Assembly (NCBI RefSeq): GCF_026410255.1
Contig: NZ_JAPMLL010000001.1
Location: 62,001 to 126,000, forward strand
Source of the DNA: Xanthomarina sp. F1114
Lineage (GTDB): Bacteria; Bacteroidota; Bacteroidia; Flavobacteriales; Flavobacteriaceae
DNA: 64,000 bases
Reading direction: 5' to 3'
Under the pieces are notes generated by a model that ran no database searches, had not been told where the DNA came from, and saw nothing but the letters and a program-made list of their open reading frames with translations. Below, one piece after another: positions 8,602 through 18,053 of this stretch. Both the position numbers and the translations under genes were made by a program. Every line of letters begins with the position of its first letter. Position 1 is the stretch's first letter.

Positions 8602-8670
8602 TATGAGCTAAGGTTGCACGTAACAAATAGAAAAATTAATAAAAACACGTGAATTAATCAATTTTAATTT

Positions 8671-9000
8671 ATGATAAAAGTGTCGGAAACAGCAAAAAAG
8701 AAAGTTACAGAACTTATGAGCGAAGATGGCTTTAATTCGGTAACAGACTTTGTGCGTGTAGGTGTAAAAAGTGGAGGGTGCTCTGGATTGTCTTACGATT
8801 TGAAATTTGACAAAACACAAGAATCAGAAGATAAGGTTTTTGAGGATAATGGCATTAAGATTATTGTAGACAAAAAAAGCTTTTTATACCTTATTGGTAC
8901 TACTCTAGAATATTCTGGAGGGTTAAATGGAGCGGGTTTTGTTTTCAACAACCCCAACGCCAATAGAACTTGTGGCTGTGGTGAATCTTTTTCCTTATAA
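8671..9000 (+). CDS. sufA: A-type iron-sulfur carrier protein
   Basis: A 109-residue A-type carrier that receives Fe-S clusters from the SufBCD scaffold and hands them to apo-proteins. It has the three conserved cysteines of HesB/IscA/SufA proteins: C37 (GGCSG) and the C-terminal pair C101 and C103 (TCGCG). As the first gene of the suf locus its identity as SufA is supported by context. It is followed by a dead four-helix-bundle gene and then sufB. Confidence 0.93.
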   Translation: MIKVSETAKKKVTELMSEDGFNSVTDFVRVGVKSGGCSGLSYDLKFDKTQESEDKVFEDNGIKIIVDKKSFLYLIGTTLEYSGGLNGAGFVFNNPNANRTCGCGESFSL

Positions 9001-9016
9001 ATTTAAGGTGTAAAGT

Positions 9017-9031
9017 TTTAAATTTAGAATT
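9017..9031. repeat. Left copy of a direct repeat flanking the dead four-helix gene
   Basis: TTTAAATTTAGAATT (9017-9031) matches TTTAAATTTTGAATT (9425-9439) at 14 of 15 bases, on the two sides of the pseudogene. Both are very AT-rich, so chance cannot be excluded. Confidence 0.4.
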
Positions 9032-9418
9032 ATGGCAAGGATAAAACAGTTTGAAGAGTTAGAAATTATCTAAAATACTTCGCAATAACATTTATATCAT
9101 AGCTATAAACACAGATTTAAAAAAGACTACAAGTTAGACAGCCAAATAGACGGTTCATCTAGTTCTATTATGGAAAATATAGCTGAAAGCTTTAAACGAA
9201 ATGGACATAAAGAATTTATTAAATTCCTATCTATTTCTAAAGCTTTAACAGGAGAAACTCGATCTCAATTGTAAAAAATGTTAGATCGAAAATATATTGA
9301 TACAGAGACGTTCAATAAGTTAAATAACCAAGTCACTACCTTAAGTAAAATGATTGGAGTATTTATGAACTATCTTAAAAAGAGTAATTTAAAAAGAAGC
9401 AAATACAAACTGGATTAG
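9032..9418 (+). pseudogene. Decayed four-helix-bundle (S23/IVS-like) gene inside the suf operon
   Basis: From the ATG at 9032 to the TAG at 9416-9418 one frame covers 129 codons and reads as this family: MARIKQFEELEI at the start, then DYKLDSQIDGSSSSIMENIAE and SFKRNGHKEFIKFL, then a helical C-terminus DRKYIDTETFNKLNNQ. It is interrupted by three in-frame TAA codons: codons 14 and 19, and 9272-9274. There is no frameshift along its whole length. The normal family core (a Ser-Ile-x-x-N-I-A-E-G stretch) is still recognisable. It lies between sufA and sufB in operon orientation. The intact relative is at 1020-1400. Confidence 0.8.
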
Positions 9419-9424
9419 CTCAAC

Positions 9425-9439
9425 TTTAAATTTTGAATT
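9425..9439. repeat. Right copy of the direct repeat flanking the dead four-helix gene
   Basis: TTTAAATTTTGAATT pairs with the left copy at 9017-9031 (14 of 15 identical), just before the sufB start. Confidence 0.4.
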
Positions 9440-9452
9440 TTAAATTTTAATT

Positions 9453-10901
9453 ATGAACAAGTATACTGAAGACGATTTAAGAGAAGAACTAAAAACCAAA
9501 GAGTACGAATATGGTTTTTTTACAGATATTGAGTCGGAAACATTCCCTATAGGTTTAAATGAAGACGTAGTAAAAGCTATTTCAATAAAAAAAGAAGAAC
9601 CAGAATGGATGACCGAATGGCGATTAGAGGCTTTTCGAGCATGGAAAGAAATGATTGAACCAGAATGGGCAAACGTCAATTATGAAAAGCCAGATTTTCA
9701 AGCTATTTCCTATTATTCTGCTCCAAATACCAAACCTAAATACGATAGTTTAGACGAAGTAGATCCAGAGTTACTGGATACCTTTAAAAAACTTGGTATC
9801 TCTATAGATGAACAAAAAAAACTTGCTGGTGTTGCTATGGATATAGTTATAGACTCTGTTTCTGTGGCTACCTCTTTCAAGGAAACTCTTGCAGAAAAAG
9901 GAATTATATTTTGCCCTATTAGCGAAGCCATTAGAGACTATCCAGATTTAGTAAAAAAATATATTGGAACCGTAGTTCCTCAAAAAGACAATTTCTACGC
10001 AGCTTTAAATTCTGCTGTATTTAGCGATGGAAGTTTTTGCTATATCCCAAAAGGCGTTCGTTGTCCAATGGAATTATCCACCTACTTTAGAATTAATCAA
10101 GGAGGAACGGGTCAGTTTGAGCGTACACTTTTAATTGCAGATGAAGACAGTTATGTAAGTTATCTCGAAGGTTGTACAGCTCCAAGTAGAGATGAAAACC
10201 AATTACACGCTGCTGTTGTAGAGCTTATTGCTTTAGATGGTGCAGAAATAAAATACTCTACCGTTCAAAACTGGTATCCTGGAAACGCCGAAGGAAAAGG
10301 AGGCGTTTTCAATTTTGTAACCAAAAGAGGAATTTGCGAGAAAAACGCGAAAATTTCCTGGACTCAAGTAGAAACCGGATCGGCAGTTACCTGGAAGTAT
10401 CCAAGCTGTATTTTAAAAGGTGATAATTCTGTGGGAGAATTTTATTCCATTGCAGTTACCAATAATTTCCAGCAGGCAGATACAGGAACCAAAATGATCC
10501 ATTTAGGTAAAAACACCAAATCGACTATTATATCTAAAGGAATTTCTGCAGGAAAATCTCAAAACTCGTATAGAGGATTAGTAAAAATAGGACCTCATGC
10601 TGAAAACGCTAGAAACTTCTCTCAATGTGATAGTTTACTAATGGGGAACGAATGTGGCGCGCACACCTTCCCATACATTGAAGCTAAAAATAAGTCGGCG
10701 CAGATAGAACACGAAGCAACAACTAGTAAAATTGGAGAAGACCAATTGTTTTATTGTAATCAACGTGGAATAGATACAGAAAAAGCTATTGCATTAATTG
10801 TTAACGGTTTTAGTAAAGATGTTTTAAACAAGCTTCCAATGGAATTTGCTATAGAAGCTCAAAAATTACTAGAAATTTCGTTAGAAGGATCTGTTGGATA
10901 A
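9453..10901 (+). CDS. sufB: Fe-S cluster assembly scaffold protein SufB
   Basis: Core of the SufBC2D scaffold on which Fe-S clusters are built. The 482-residue length is typical. It has the long beta-helix core, including the segments [36 protein letters not shown] and [26 protein letters not shown] (residues roughly 200-410). The C-terminal [19 protein letters not shown] helix binds SufC. It is followed by a lipoprotein gene rather than directly by sufC. Confidence 0.97.
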   Translation: MNKYTEDDLREELKTKEYEYGFFTDIESETFPIGLNEDVVKAISIKKEEPEWMTEWRLEAFRAWKEMIEPEWANVNYEKPDFQAISYYSAPNTKPKYDSLDEVDPELLDTFKKLGISIDEQKKLAGVAMDIVIDSVSVATSFKETLAEKGIIFCPISEAIRDYPDLVKKYIGTVVPQKDNFYAALNSAVFSDGSFCYIPKGVRCPMELSTYFRINQGGTGQFERTLLIADEDSYVSYLEGCTAPSRDENQLHAAVVELIALDGAEIKYSTVQNWYPGNAEGKGGVFNFVTKRGICEKNAKISWTQVETGSAVTWKYPSCILKGDNSVGEFYSIAVTNNFQQADTGTKMIHLGKNTKSTIISKGISAGKSQNSYRGLVKIGPHAENARNFSQCDSLLMGNECGAHTFPYIEAKNKSAQIEHEATTSKIGEDQLFYCNQRGIDTEKAIALIVNGFSKDVLNKLPMEFAIEAQKLLEISLEGSVG

Positions 10902-10968
10902 AATTATGAAGAGACTTTTTTATCCCGAAGTTTTCGGTTAAAAATTTAGAAAGTCTAAAATATAAATT

Positions 10969-11370
10969 ATGAAAAAATTATTAATCCTATTCTTATTGGT
11001 AACTAGTTTTTATAGTTGTAAAAACGATACTAAAAACGAAGCCATTGAACCAGAAACAGAAGTCACTGACACAAAAGGGCTTACTTTATTAAAGGGAGAT
11101 TTTGTGTATTATGCAGATGCAGCCGTTTTACAAACAAAACATGAAGTTTATGGAGTTGTTATCGATAAAAAGATGCACGAATTAGATGAACAAACAAAAA
11201 CCTATAAGAAGGCTGAAACCGATATGATTCCTGTGGAAATAAAAGGAAAAATTATCCAAAAGCCGGAAGGCGAAGAAGGTTGGCCATTTCGTATAGAGAT
11301 TAAAGAGATTATAAATGTTAGCAAACCAGACCCTAATAAAGAAGAAATAATCTTAGGAGCTGATAAATAA
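10969..11370 (+). CDS. Small lipoprotein inside the suf operon
   Basis: A 133-residue protein with a lipoprotein signal peptide (LLILFLLVTSFYSC, lipobox cysteine 17). It is followed by an acidic linker and a compact beta-rich domain (KGDFVYYADAAVLQT, MIPVEIKGKIIQKPEG). I do not recognise the domain. It should be anchored in the cell envelope, an odd partner for cytoplasmic Fe-S assembly genes. It lies between sufB and sufC in the same orientation with gaps of about 67 bases on each side, so it is probably cotranscribed. Confidence 0.75.
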   Translation: MKKLLILFLLVTSFYSCKNDTKNEAIEPETEVTDTKGLTLLKGDFVYYADAAVLQTKHEVYGVVIDKKMHELDEQTKTYKKAETDMIPVEIKGKIIQKPEGEEGWPFRIEIKEIINVSKPDPNKEEIILGADK

Positions 11371-11438
11371 ATTAAAAACTGAGTCATATTTTAAGTGCGA
11401 ATTAAGCTTAAAATTTTAATTTTTTTGAATAAATAATT

Positions 11439-12191
11439 ATGTTAAAAATTAAGAATTTACACGCAAGTGTTGAAGATAAAGCCATTTTAAGAGGCATTAA
11501 TTTAGAAATAAATCCAGGAGAAGTTCACGCTATCATGGGACCAAACGGTTCTGGAAAAAGTACTCTAGCCTCTGTTATTGCTGGAAAAGAAGAATACGAA
11601 GTAACTGATGGAGAAATTCTTTTATTCGATGAAGACATAGATGAATTGGGACCAGATGAACGTGCTCATAAAGGAGTATTCTTATCGTTTCAATATCCGG
11701 TTGAAATTCCAGGGGTTTCTGTAACCAACTTTATAAAAACAGCTATTAACGAAACACGTAAAGCAAAAGGTTTGGAAGATATGCCAGCCAATGAAATGCT
11801 AAAACTAATTCGCGAAAAAGCTGAATTGTTAGAAATTGATAGAAAATTTTTATCTCGGTCGTTAAACGAAGGTTTTTCTGGAGGAGAGAAAAAACGTAAC
11901 GAAATTTTTCAAATGGCTATGCTAGAACCTAAGGTAGCTATTTTAGACGAAACAGATTCCGGTTTAGATATCGACGCCTTACGTATTGTTGCAAATGGTG
12001 TTAATAAACTTAAAACCAAAGACAATGCTGTTATTGTAATTACCCATTACCAAAGACTTTTAGATTATATAGTTCCAGATTTTGTACACGTTATACACGA
12101 AGGTAGAATTGTAAAATCTGGTGGTAAAGAATTAGCATTAGAATTAGAAGAAAAAGGTTACGATTGGATTAAAGAAAAAGCGAACGCATAA
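11439..12191 (+). CDS. sufC: Fe-S cluster assembly ATPase SufC
   Basis: ABC-type ATPase of the SufBC2D complex, which powers the conformational change during cluster assembly. The 250-residue protein has Walker A GPNGSGKS at 34-41, the Q-loop in [10 protein letters not shown], the ABC signature [11 protein letters not shown] and Walker [12 protein letters not shown]. The segment between the Q-loop and the signature is of SufC type. No membrane segment is present. It is followed by sufD after 139 bases that hold no recognisable element. Confidence 0.97.
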   Translation: MLKIKNLHASVEDKAILRGINLEINPGEVHAIMGPNGSGKSTLASVIAGKEEYEVTDGEILLFDEDIDELGPDERAHKGVFLSFQYPVEIPGVSVTNFIKTAINETRKAKGLEDMPANEMLKLIREKAELLEIDRKFLSRSLNEGFSGGEKKRNEIFQMAMLEPKVAILDETDSGLDIDALRIVANGVNKLKTKDNAVIVITHYQRLLDYIVPDFVHVIHEGRIVKSGGKELALELEEKGYDWIKEKANA

Positions 12192-12330
12192 TTTACTTGC
12201 AGTTCTAAGTAAGCCTATGCAAACTTAAAACTGGAATAGCAAAGCTTTTAAAATGTAAAATAGCAAACAGCATTCTCTAGTAGACTCAAAATTATTGAAC
12301 TTTACTATAAATGACTGAAAACTTAATTAA

Positions 12331-13644
12331 ATGGAATTAAAAGAAAAACTCATATCCTCCTTTTTAGCATTTGAAAATGAAGTGGATTTAGATTCACGCG
12401 TTCACGATGTAAGGAGCGAAGCCATAAAAGTATTTGAAAACGAAGGATTTCCATCTAAAAAAGACGAGGCTTGGAAATACACTTCTCTAAATAGTGTTTT
12501 AAAACATGATTATAGCGTGTTTCCAAAACATGAAAAAAACGTGGAATACAACGACGTTAAGAAGTACTTTATTCATGAAATTGATAGTTATAAAATTGTA
12601 TTTATAGATGGTAAATATTCATCTCACCTCTCGGAAACAACACACGACGGGATTGATGTTTGCTTGATGTCTTCCGCATTAAACAAACCTAAATATCAGT
12701 TAATAATAGACAACTATTTTAATAAAATTGCTACAAAAGATAGTTTAAGTTCTTTAAACACAGCTTTTTCCAGAGAAGGCGCTTATATTCAAATTCCTAA
12801 AAACAAAATGGTGGATAAACCCATCCAGATTATCCATTTTTCAACAGGGAATGAAGCTGCATTAATGAATCAACCGCGTAACTTAATTGTAGTTAACGAA
12901 AATTCTCATGTACAAATTATAGAACGTCACCAAAGTTTAACAGATAATCCTGTTTTAACAAACTCTGTGACAGAAATTTTTGCAAACAAACGCGCTATTG
13001 TAGATTATTACAAGATTCAAAACGATAACCAAAACGCCTCTTTAATTGATAGTACATTTATCAACCAAAAGCAAGAAAGTTTCTGTTCTGTGCATACCTT
13101 TTCATTTGGTGGGAAATTAACTAGAAATAACCTAGAATTCTATCAAAATGGAGAACGTATAGATTCTACCATGAAAGGTGTAACTATTATTGGCAACAAG
13201 CAACACGTAGATCACAATACTTTGGTACACCATATTGAACCAAATTGCGAAAGTCACCAAGACTATAAAGGAATTTACGACGATAGTTCTACAGGGGTTT
13301 TCAACGGAAAAGTACTTGTAAACAAAGAAGCGCAAAAAACCAATGCCTTTCAAGCAAACAACAATATTCTAGTAAGCGATAAAGCATCGATTAACACCAA
13401 ACCACAATTAGAGATTTTTGCAGACGATGTAAAATGTTCTCATGGTTGTACTATCGGACAATTAGACGAAAGCGCTTTATTTTATATGCAATCTAGAGGT
13501 ATTCCTAAAAAAGAGGCGAAAGCCTTATTAATGTATGCTTTTAGTAACAATGTGTTGAGTTCGGTTAAAATACCAGAAATTAAACAACGAATCAACAAAA
13601 TTATAGCAGCCAAATTAGGCGTTAATATTGGGTTTGATCTTTAA
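12331..13644 (+). CDS. sufD: Fe-S cluster assembly protein SufD
   Basis: SufB-like partner in the SufBC2D scaffold. The 437-residue protein has an N-terminal helical part with the DEAWKYTSL motif, a beta-helix core, and the C-terminal CSHGCTIGQLDESALFYMQS segment with the conserved H/C positions, ending in the RGIPKKEA helix that binds SufC. Position after sufC is canonical. The next gene, an outer-membrane-barrel gene, interrupts the run to sufS. Confidence 0.96.
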   Translation: MELKEKLISSFLAFENEVDLDSRVHDVRSEAIKVFENEGFPSKKDEAWKYTSLNSVLKHDYSVFPKHEKNVEYNDVKKYFIHEIDSYKIVFIDGKYSSHLSETTHDGIDVCLMSSALNKPKYQLIIDNYFNKIATKDSLSSLNTAFSREGAYIQIPKNKMVDKPIQIIHFSTGNEAALMNQPRNLIVVNENSHVQIIERHQSLTDNPVLTNSVTEIFANKRAIVDYYKIQNDNQNASLIDSTFINQKQESFCSVHTFSFGGKLTRNNLEFYQNGERIDSTMKGVTIIGNKQHVDHNTLVHHIEPNCESHQDYKGIYDDSSTGVFNGKVLVNKEAQKTNAFQANNNILVSDKASINTKPQLEIFADDVKCSHGCTIGQLDESALFYMQSRGIPKKEAKALLMYAFSNNVLSSVKIPEIKQRINKIIAAKLGVNIGFDL

Positions 13645-13695
13645 TATTACCAAAGACAAAATTCTCGATTTTGACAGGAAATCAAATTTAATATC

Positions 13696-14316
13696 ATGAA
13701 AAAAATATCATTTGTTGTAATTTTTATATTTACTGCAACAAGTATGTTTTCTCAAAATTTATCCTATGGCTTGGTCTTAGGAGCTAGTTATATGGATGGC
13801 ACAGTCGAAAGGTCATCAAATAGAATTACAGCTTCATATACTGAAAAACCTAATATCCATTTTGGAGCTTTTGCAGATTATCAATTTTTAAAAAGGTTTG
13901 GGGTTAAACTAAATTTGCAATATAACAAGTCTTACGAAAAGTACACTTTAAATTATATTCCTAATTATAAAGTTGCTGAATTTAACATAAATTCAATTCA
14001 ATTAATCCCTCACATAAAATTTGATATGGCTAGCAAATCAGGATATAATAAAGGAGGCTATTTATTACTAGGTCCAAGAATGAGTTTTGTACTATCTGCT
14101 AAAGACCAAGATAACAATGATGTTACAGACTTTTACAAAAGCACCAATTTTGGAGCACAATTTGGGTTTGGGTTTATTATTGCAAAAATGTTTGCTATAG
14201 AACTCGTAGGAGATTACGGTTTCTCAGACATTTCTGAGTCGGATCCAATGGAAATTAGAACAGTCGGTGCTTATTTAAATTTAAATTTTAACTTAGAATC
14301 AATTATCAATAAATAA
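13696..14316 (+). CDS. Outer-membrane beta-barrel protein inside the suf operon
   Basis: A 206-residue protein with a cleavable signal peptide (FTATSMFSQN) and alternating amphipathic strands: LSYGLVLGASYMDG, HFGAFADYQFLKRFGVKLNLQYNKS, and a terminal strand VGAYLNLNFNLES. This fits the small PorT/OMP_b-brl type barrels common in Bacteroidota. Its TAA overlaps the sufS ATG by one base (TAATG at 14314-14318), so the two are translationally coupled. The role is unknown. Confidence 0.82.
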   Translation: MKKISFVVIFIFTATSMFSQNLSYGLVLGASYMDGTVERSSNRITASYTEKPNIHFGAFADYQFLKRFGVKLNLQYNKSYEKYTLNYIPNYKVAEFNINSIQLIPHIKFDMASKSGYNKGGYLLLGPRMSFVLSAKDQDNNDVTDFYKSTNFGAQFGFGFIIAKMFAIELVGDYGFSDISESDPMEIRTVGAYLNLNFNLESIINK

Positions 14317-15542
14317 TGTTTCCAATAGAAAATATACGTAAAGACTTCCCAATACTTTCAAGAAAAGTGCACGGTAAACCATTGGTGTATTTGGATAATG
14401 GCGCGACCTCGCAAACACCTATACAAGTAATAGATACAATTGTAGATTATTACACCAATTACAATGCAAATATTCATAGAGGTGTCCACACATTAAGTCA
14501 AGAAGCTACAGACAAATACGAAGAAGCCCGACATAAAATTCAAGCTCATTTTAATGCCAAACATGCCCATGAAATTATCATGACTTCTGGCACTACCGAA
14601 AGCATCAATTTAGTGGCACATGGATTCGCTTCTTTATTGAATGAAGGTGATGAAGTTCTTGTTTCAGCTTTAGAACATCATAGTAATATTGTGCCTTGGC
14701 AAATGTTATGCGAAAAAACTGGAGCTGTTTTAAAGGTTATTCCTATGAATGATGAGGGCGAATTAGTTATGGCGGAATACGACAAATTACTTTCAGATAA
14801 AACAAAACTGGTTTTTGTCAATCATATTTCAAATGCCATAGGAACTATTAACCCTATTAAAGAAATTATTGATAAAGCACATAAAGTTGATGCAGCTGTT
14901 TTAATTGATGGCGCCCAAGCTTGTCCGCATGTAAAACCAGATGTACAAGCACTTGATGTCGATTTTTATGTGGTTTCTGCTCATAAAATGTGTGGTCCAA
15001 CGGGAGTTGGAATGCTTTATGGAAAAGAAGCCTGGCTTAACAAATTACCACCTTATCAAGGAGGTGGCGAAATGATTGCAGAAGTGACTTTCGAAAAAAC
15101 AACCTATGCCGATTTGCCTCATAAATTTGAAGCAGGAACCCCTAATATTTGTGGAGGTATTGCTTTTGGTGCTGCTATCGATTATTTAAATACCATTGGT
15201 TTTGATAATATCGAAACATATGAACATGAACTCTTAGAGTACGCTACTAAAAACCTCTTGGAAATAGAAGGTTTAAAAATTTATGGCCCGAGCAATTCAG
15301 CCTTAAAAAATAAAACGTCGGTTATTTCCTTTAATTTAGAAGGAATACATCCATACGATGTAGGGACCATTCTGGACAAATTAGGGATTGCTGTAAGAAC
15401 AGGTCACCATTGTGCACAACCAATTATGGACTATTTTAAAATTCCAGGAACAGTTAGGGCATCGTTTGCATTTTACAATACTAAAAAAGAAGTAGATGCT
15501 TTAGTAGCTGGTGTTAAGAAAGCAAAAATGATGTTGGAATAA
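14316..15542 (+). CDS. sufS: Cysteine desulfurase SufS
   Basis: PLP-dependent group II cysteine desulfurase; it takes sulfur from cysteine as a persulfide for Fe-S assembly. The 408-residue protein has the PLP lysine K224 in SAHKMCG, the DGAQ segment before it, and the active-site cysteine C366 in RTGHHCAQP, the group II pattern. Sulfur should be passed to SufE (16444-16866). Its start codon overlaps the preceding barrel gene's stop codon. Confidence 0.97.
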   Translation: MFPIENIRKDFPILSRKVHGKPLVYLDNGATSQTPIQVIDTIVDYYTNYNANIHRGVHTLSQEATDKYEEARHKIQAHFNAKHAHEIIMTSGTTESINLVAHGFASLLNEGDEVLVSALEHHSNIVPWQMLCEKTGAVLKVIPMNDEGELVMAEYDKLLSDKTKLVFVNHISNAIGTINPIKEIIDKAHKVDAAVLIDGAQACPHVKPDVQALDVDFYVVSAHKMCGPTGVGMLYGKEAWLNKLPPYQGGGEMIAEVTFEKTTYADLPHKFEAGTPNICGGIAFGAAIDYLNTIGFDNIETYEHELLEYATKNLLEIEGLKIYGPSNSALKNKTSVISFNLEGIHPYDVGTILDKLGIAVRTGHHCAQPIMDYFKIPGTVRASFAFYNTKKEVDALVAGVKKAKMMLE

Positions 15543-15594
15543 AATTTTGGCTCCATTTTTGTATCTTATAAAGTCTAACACAAAAAATAGCAAA

Positions 15595-16392
15595 ATGAAA
15601 TATTTATCAATATTAATAAGCATTATTACTTTTATGTCTTGTGGCAACTCTAAAGATATCGCCGCTATGGAAACTAATAAAGAAGCTATGGAACAGATTT
15701 CTGGAACTTATTACGTGACAAATGTTGGAGAAAACAATTACTCTCAAGAAAAATTAACCCTGCAGTTTGATCAGGATACAAAGAGTGTTTCTGGTTTTTC
15801 AGGATGTAATAGATTTACAGGAACTTATAAAATAGATGGAAATTCTATCACTTTTGGGCCTTTAGCTAGTACCAGAATGCATTGCCAGGAAGCAAATAAT
15901 AACATTGAAAAAAATATGCTTTCTGCTTTAAATAATGTTAATACTGTAGCTATTAAAAATCAGGAATTAACCTTGTACAACGAAGACGCTATTCTAATAA
16001 AAGCTTCCAAAAATTCTGATGCAATACTAGCGCAAGAAAACAACTATACTATAGAATATACCACTTCAACTAGAGGATTTTTTAGTCAGTATGTGTTTGA
16101 AAATGGGAAATTATCCATTCAAAAAGACAGAAACTCTGCTCCTACTTTCAGAACCTGTTCTCAAGAAGAAACCAATAAATTATTAGCTGAAGTAAAAGCT
16201 TTAGACTTAGAGAAATTAAAAACTTTAGAAGCCCCTACTCAAGATCGATTTGTCGATGCTGCTGCAATTGCAAGCTTAAAAATAACACATCAAGGGAAAA
16301 GTTACGAAGTGCCAAAATTTGATGCTGGCGAACCAAATAAATATATAGCTTCATTGATGTCCACATTATTAGAACTGTCTGAAAAACAGTAA
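15595..16392 (+). CDS. META-domain (HslJ-like) lipoprotein
   Basis: A 265-residue lipoprotein. The start is placed at the ATG at 15595, because it gives a clean lipobox signal (MKYLSILISIITFMSC); the longer frame from 15547 does not. The N-terminal domain (about residues 35-125) is of the META/HslJ type, with SGFSGCNRFTGTYKI and FGPLASTRMHC. The C-terminal domain, about 110 residues, is not one I recognise. META proteins are envelope stress-associated. It lies between sufS and sufE. Confidence 0.83.
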   Translation: MKYLSILISIITFMSCGNSKDIAAMETNKEAMEQISGTYYVTNVGENNYSQEKLTLQFDQDTKSVSGFSGCNRFTGTYKIDGNSITFGPLASTRMHCQEANNNIEKNMLSALNNVNTVAIKNQELTLYNEDAILIKASKNSDAILAQENNYTIEYTTSTRGFFSQYVFENGKLSIQKDRNSAPTFRTCSQEETNKLLAEVKALDLEKLKTLEAPTQDRFVDAAAIASLKITHQGKSYEVPKFDAGEPNKYIASLMSTLLELSEKQ

Positions 16393-16396
16393 AAAA

Positions 16397-16427
16397 TTGA
16401 TTAAAAATAATACTTATTGTATTTTTG
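16397..16427 (+). promoter_or_regulatory. Internal promoter of sufE
   Basis: TTG (16397-16399) is separated by exactly 20 bases from TATTTTTG (16420-16427), a strong Bacteroidota promoter. The leader to the GTG at 16444 would be only about 11-13 bases. It gives sufE and the following genes their own transcription, independent of the upstream suf genes. Confidence 0.7.
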
Positions 16428-16443
16428 CATAAAATAATAACAG

Positions 16444-16866
16444 GTGACGATTCAAGACATTCAAAACGATATTATAGATGAGTTCTCTATGTTTGACAAC
16501 TGGGAAGAACGCTACCAATACATGATTGATTTAGGTAAAACTTTGCCTTTAATTGACGAGCAATATAAAACAGACGACCACCTTATAAAAGGCTGTCAGA
16601 GTAAAGTTTGGGTACACGCAAATATGGAAAACAATAAAGTTGTTTTTACAGCAGATAGCGATGCCATTATAACAAAGGGTGTAATTGCCATTTTAATTCG
16701 TGTATTTTCAAATCAGAAACCAAGCGAAATTATAGAAGCTAATACCGATTTTATAGATGAAATTGGACTAAAAGAACATTTATCGCCAAATCGTGCAAAC
16801 GGCTTGGTAAGCATGATAAAACAATTAAAAATGTATGCCATTGCATACCAAACACAACTTAATTAG
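16444..16866 (+). CDS. sufE: Cysteine desulfuration protein SufE
   Basis: Sulfur-acceptor partner of SufS. The 140-residue protein carries the acceptor cysteine C51 in LIKGCQSKVWV, and the ANRANG-type C-terminal helix (SPNRANGLVSMI). The start codon is GTG at 16444. No ATG lies in frame before the conserved N-terminal helix, and the promoter placement fits this start. Confidence 0.95.
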   Translation: MTIQDIQNDIIDEFSMFDNWEERYQYMIDLGKTLPLIDEQYKTDDHLIKGCQSKVWVHANMENNKVVFTADSDAIITKGVIAILIRVFSNQKPSEIIEANTDFIDEIGLKEHLSPNRANGLVSMIKQLKMYAIAYQTQLN

Positions 16867-16940
16867 TATAGTTATTAGTCTTAAAATTATTTAAAAAAAT
16901 GGACTAAAGAACAAACTACTAAACGAATAAACTTAAAATC

Positions 16941-17267
16941 ATGAGCGAAACAATTATAGACACAAATGCCTTAGGCGAAAAAATAGTAAAGGTTATAAAA
17001 ACTATTTACGATCCAGAAATCCCTGTAGATATCTACGAATTAGGATTAATTTACGATGTTTTTGTAAACGAAGACTACGAAGTAAAAATTTTAATGACTC
17101 TTACAACTCCTAATTGCCCAGTTGCAGAAACATTGCCTTTAGAGGTTGAAGAAAAAGTAAAATCTATAAACGAAGTAAAAACTGCTGAAGTAGAAATTAC
17201 TTTCGATCCACCTTGGAACCAAGATTTAATGAGCGATGAAGCAAAGTTAGAGCTTGGAATGCTATAA
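16941..17267 (+). CDS. MIP18/DUF59-family Fe-S maturation protein
   Basis: A 108-residue protein of the MIP18 (DUF59) family. It has the DPEIPVDIYELGLIYD segment, the LTTPNCPVAE motif with the conserved reactive cysteine, and EITFDPPW. Such proteins (SufT, PaaD-like) help mature Fe-S proteins. Position at the end of the suf locus supports a SufT-like role; the symbol sufT would be reasonable but is not proven. The gap to sufE is 74 bases. Confidence 0.9.
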   Translation: MSETIIDTNALGEKIVKVIKTIYDPEIPVDIYELGLIYDVFVNEDYEVKILMTLTTPNCPVAETLPLEVEEKVKSINEVKTAEVEITFDPPWNQDLMSDEAKLELGML

Positions 17268-17417
17268 CCAGAATTTAATTTTTTTTAGTGGTGTTAAGCC
17301 TATAAGCTTCACCTTAGCACAAATAACTAAAAGCTAAACACCTTAATTGTTTAAAGGGTTAATAGCTATGCTCCAATAACAATTAACAAATAACATTTAA
17401 TCAATAAGTATCAAATC

Positions 17418-17936
17418 TTGGAAAAAGAAATAATTAATCGCGTAGCTAACAGTAAACTAGTCGTATTTGATTTGGAGGATTATTATCCAGAAGGAAAACG
17501 TATCCTTTTAGATGTAAAAGATTGGTTATTTGAAGGATTTGTGCTTCGTGAAAAAGAGTTTAGAACGCATTTAAAAGAGCATGATTGGACACAATACCAA
17601 GATTGTTATGTTGCTCTTACCTGTACAACGGATGCTATTATTCCTGCTTGGGCTTATATGCTTATTACTATAGAATTAGAGGCTATTTCTAAAACAACTA
17701 TTATTGGCGATTTAGAACAATTGGAAACTTCTGTCTATCAAAACATCATAAATAATTTAAATTTAGATGAGTATGCTGGTAAACCAGTTATTATTAAAGG
17801 CTGCGCCCACAAACCAGTTCCAAGAAATGCCTACCTAATGGCTACTGAGAGACTAAAACCTTTTGCATCATCTATCATGTATGGAGAAGCCTGTTCTTCA
17901 GTTCCTTTGTATAAAAAACCTAAAATAAAAAGTTAG
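17418..17936 (+). CDS. DUF2480 family protein
   Basis: A 172-residue cytoplasmic protein of DUF2480, a family largely confined to Bacteroidota. The recognisable parts are the N-terminal VVFDLEDYYPEGKR, the WLFEGFVLREKEFR segment and the KGCAHKPVPRNAY segment with a conserved Cys-x-His near the C-terminus. The start is TTG at 17418. It regularly follows suf genes in flavobacteria, so a link to Fe-S metabolism is plausible but untested. Confidence 0.8.
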   Translation: MEKEIINRVANSKLVVFDLEDYYPEGKRILLDVKDWLFEGFVLREKEFRTHLKEHDWTQYQDCYVALTCTTDAIIPAWAYMLITIELEAISKTTIIGDLEQLETSVYQNIINNLNLDEYAGKPVIIKGCAHKPVPRNAYLMATERLKPFASSIMYGEACSSVPLYKKPKIKS

Positions 17937-17981
17937 GAAATTATTTAAATTTTACTACATTTATAATATTGCCTCCAATCT

Positions 17982-18013
17982 TTTGAAAAAATGGCTTGTA
18001 ACCTATATATTTG
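17982..18013 (+). promoter_or_regulatory. Promoter of the first DUF3078 gene
   Basis: TTTG (17982-17985), then exactly 20 bases, then TATATTTG (18006-18013): a perfect Bacteroidota promoter. The leader to the ATG at 18054 is about 35 bases. Confidence 0.85.
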
Positions 18014-18053
18014 CAGGCTTTTATTAAATTTTTAATCCATAAACACTCATAAG

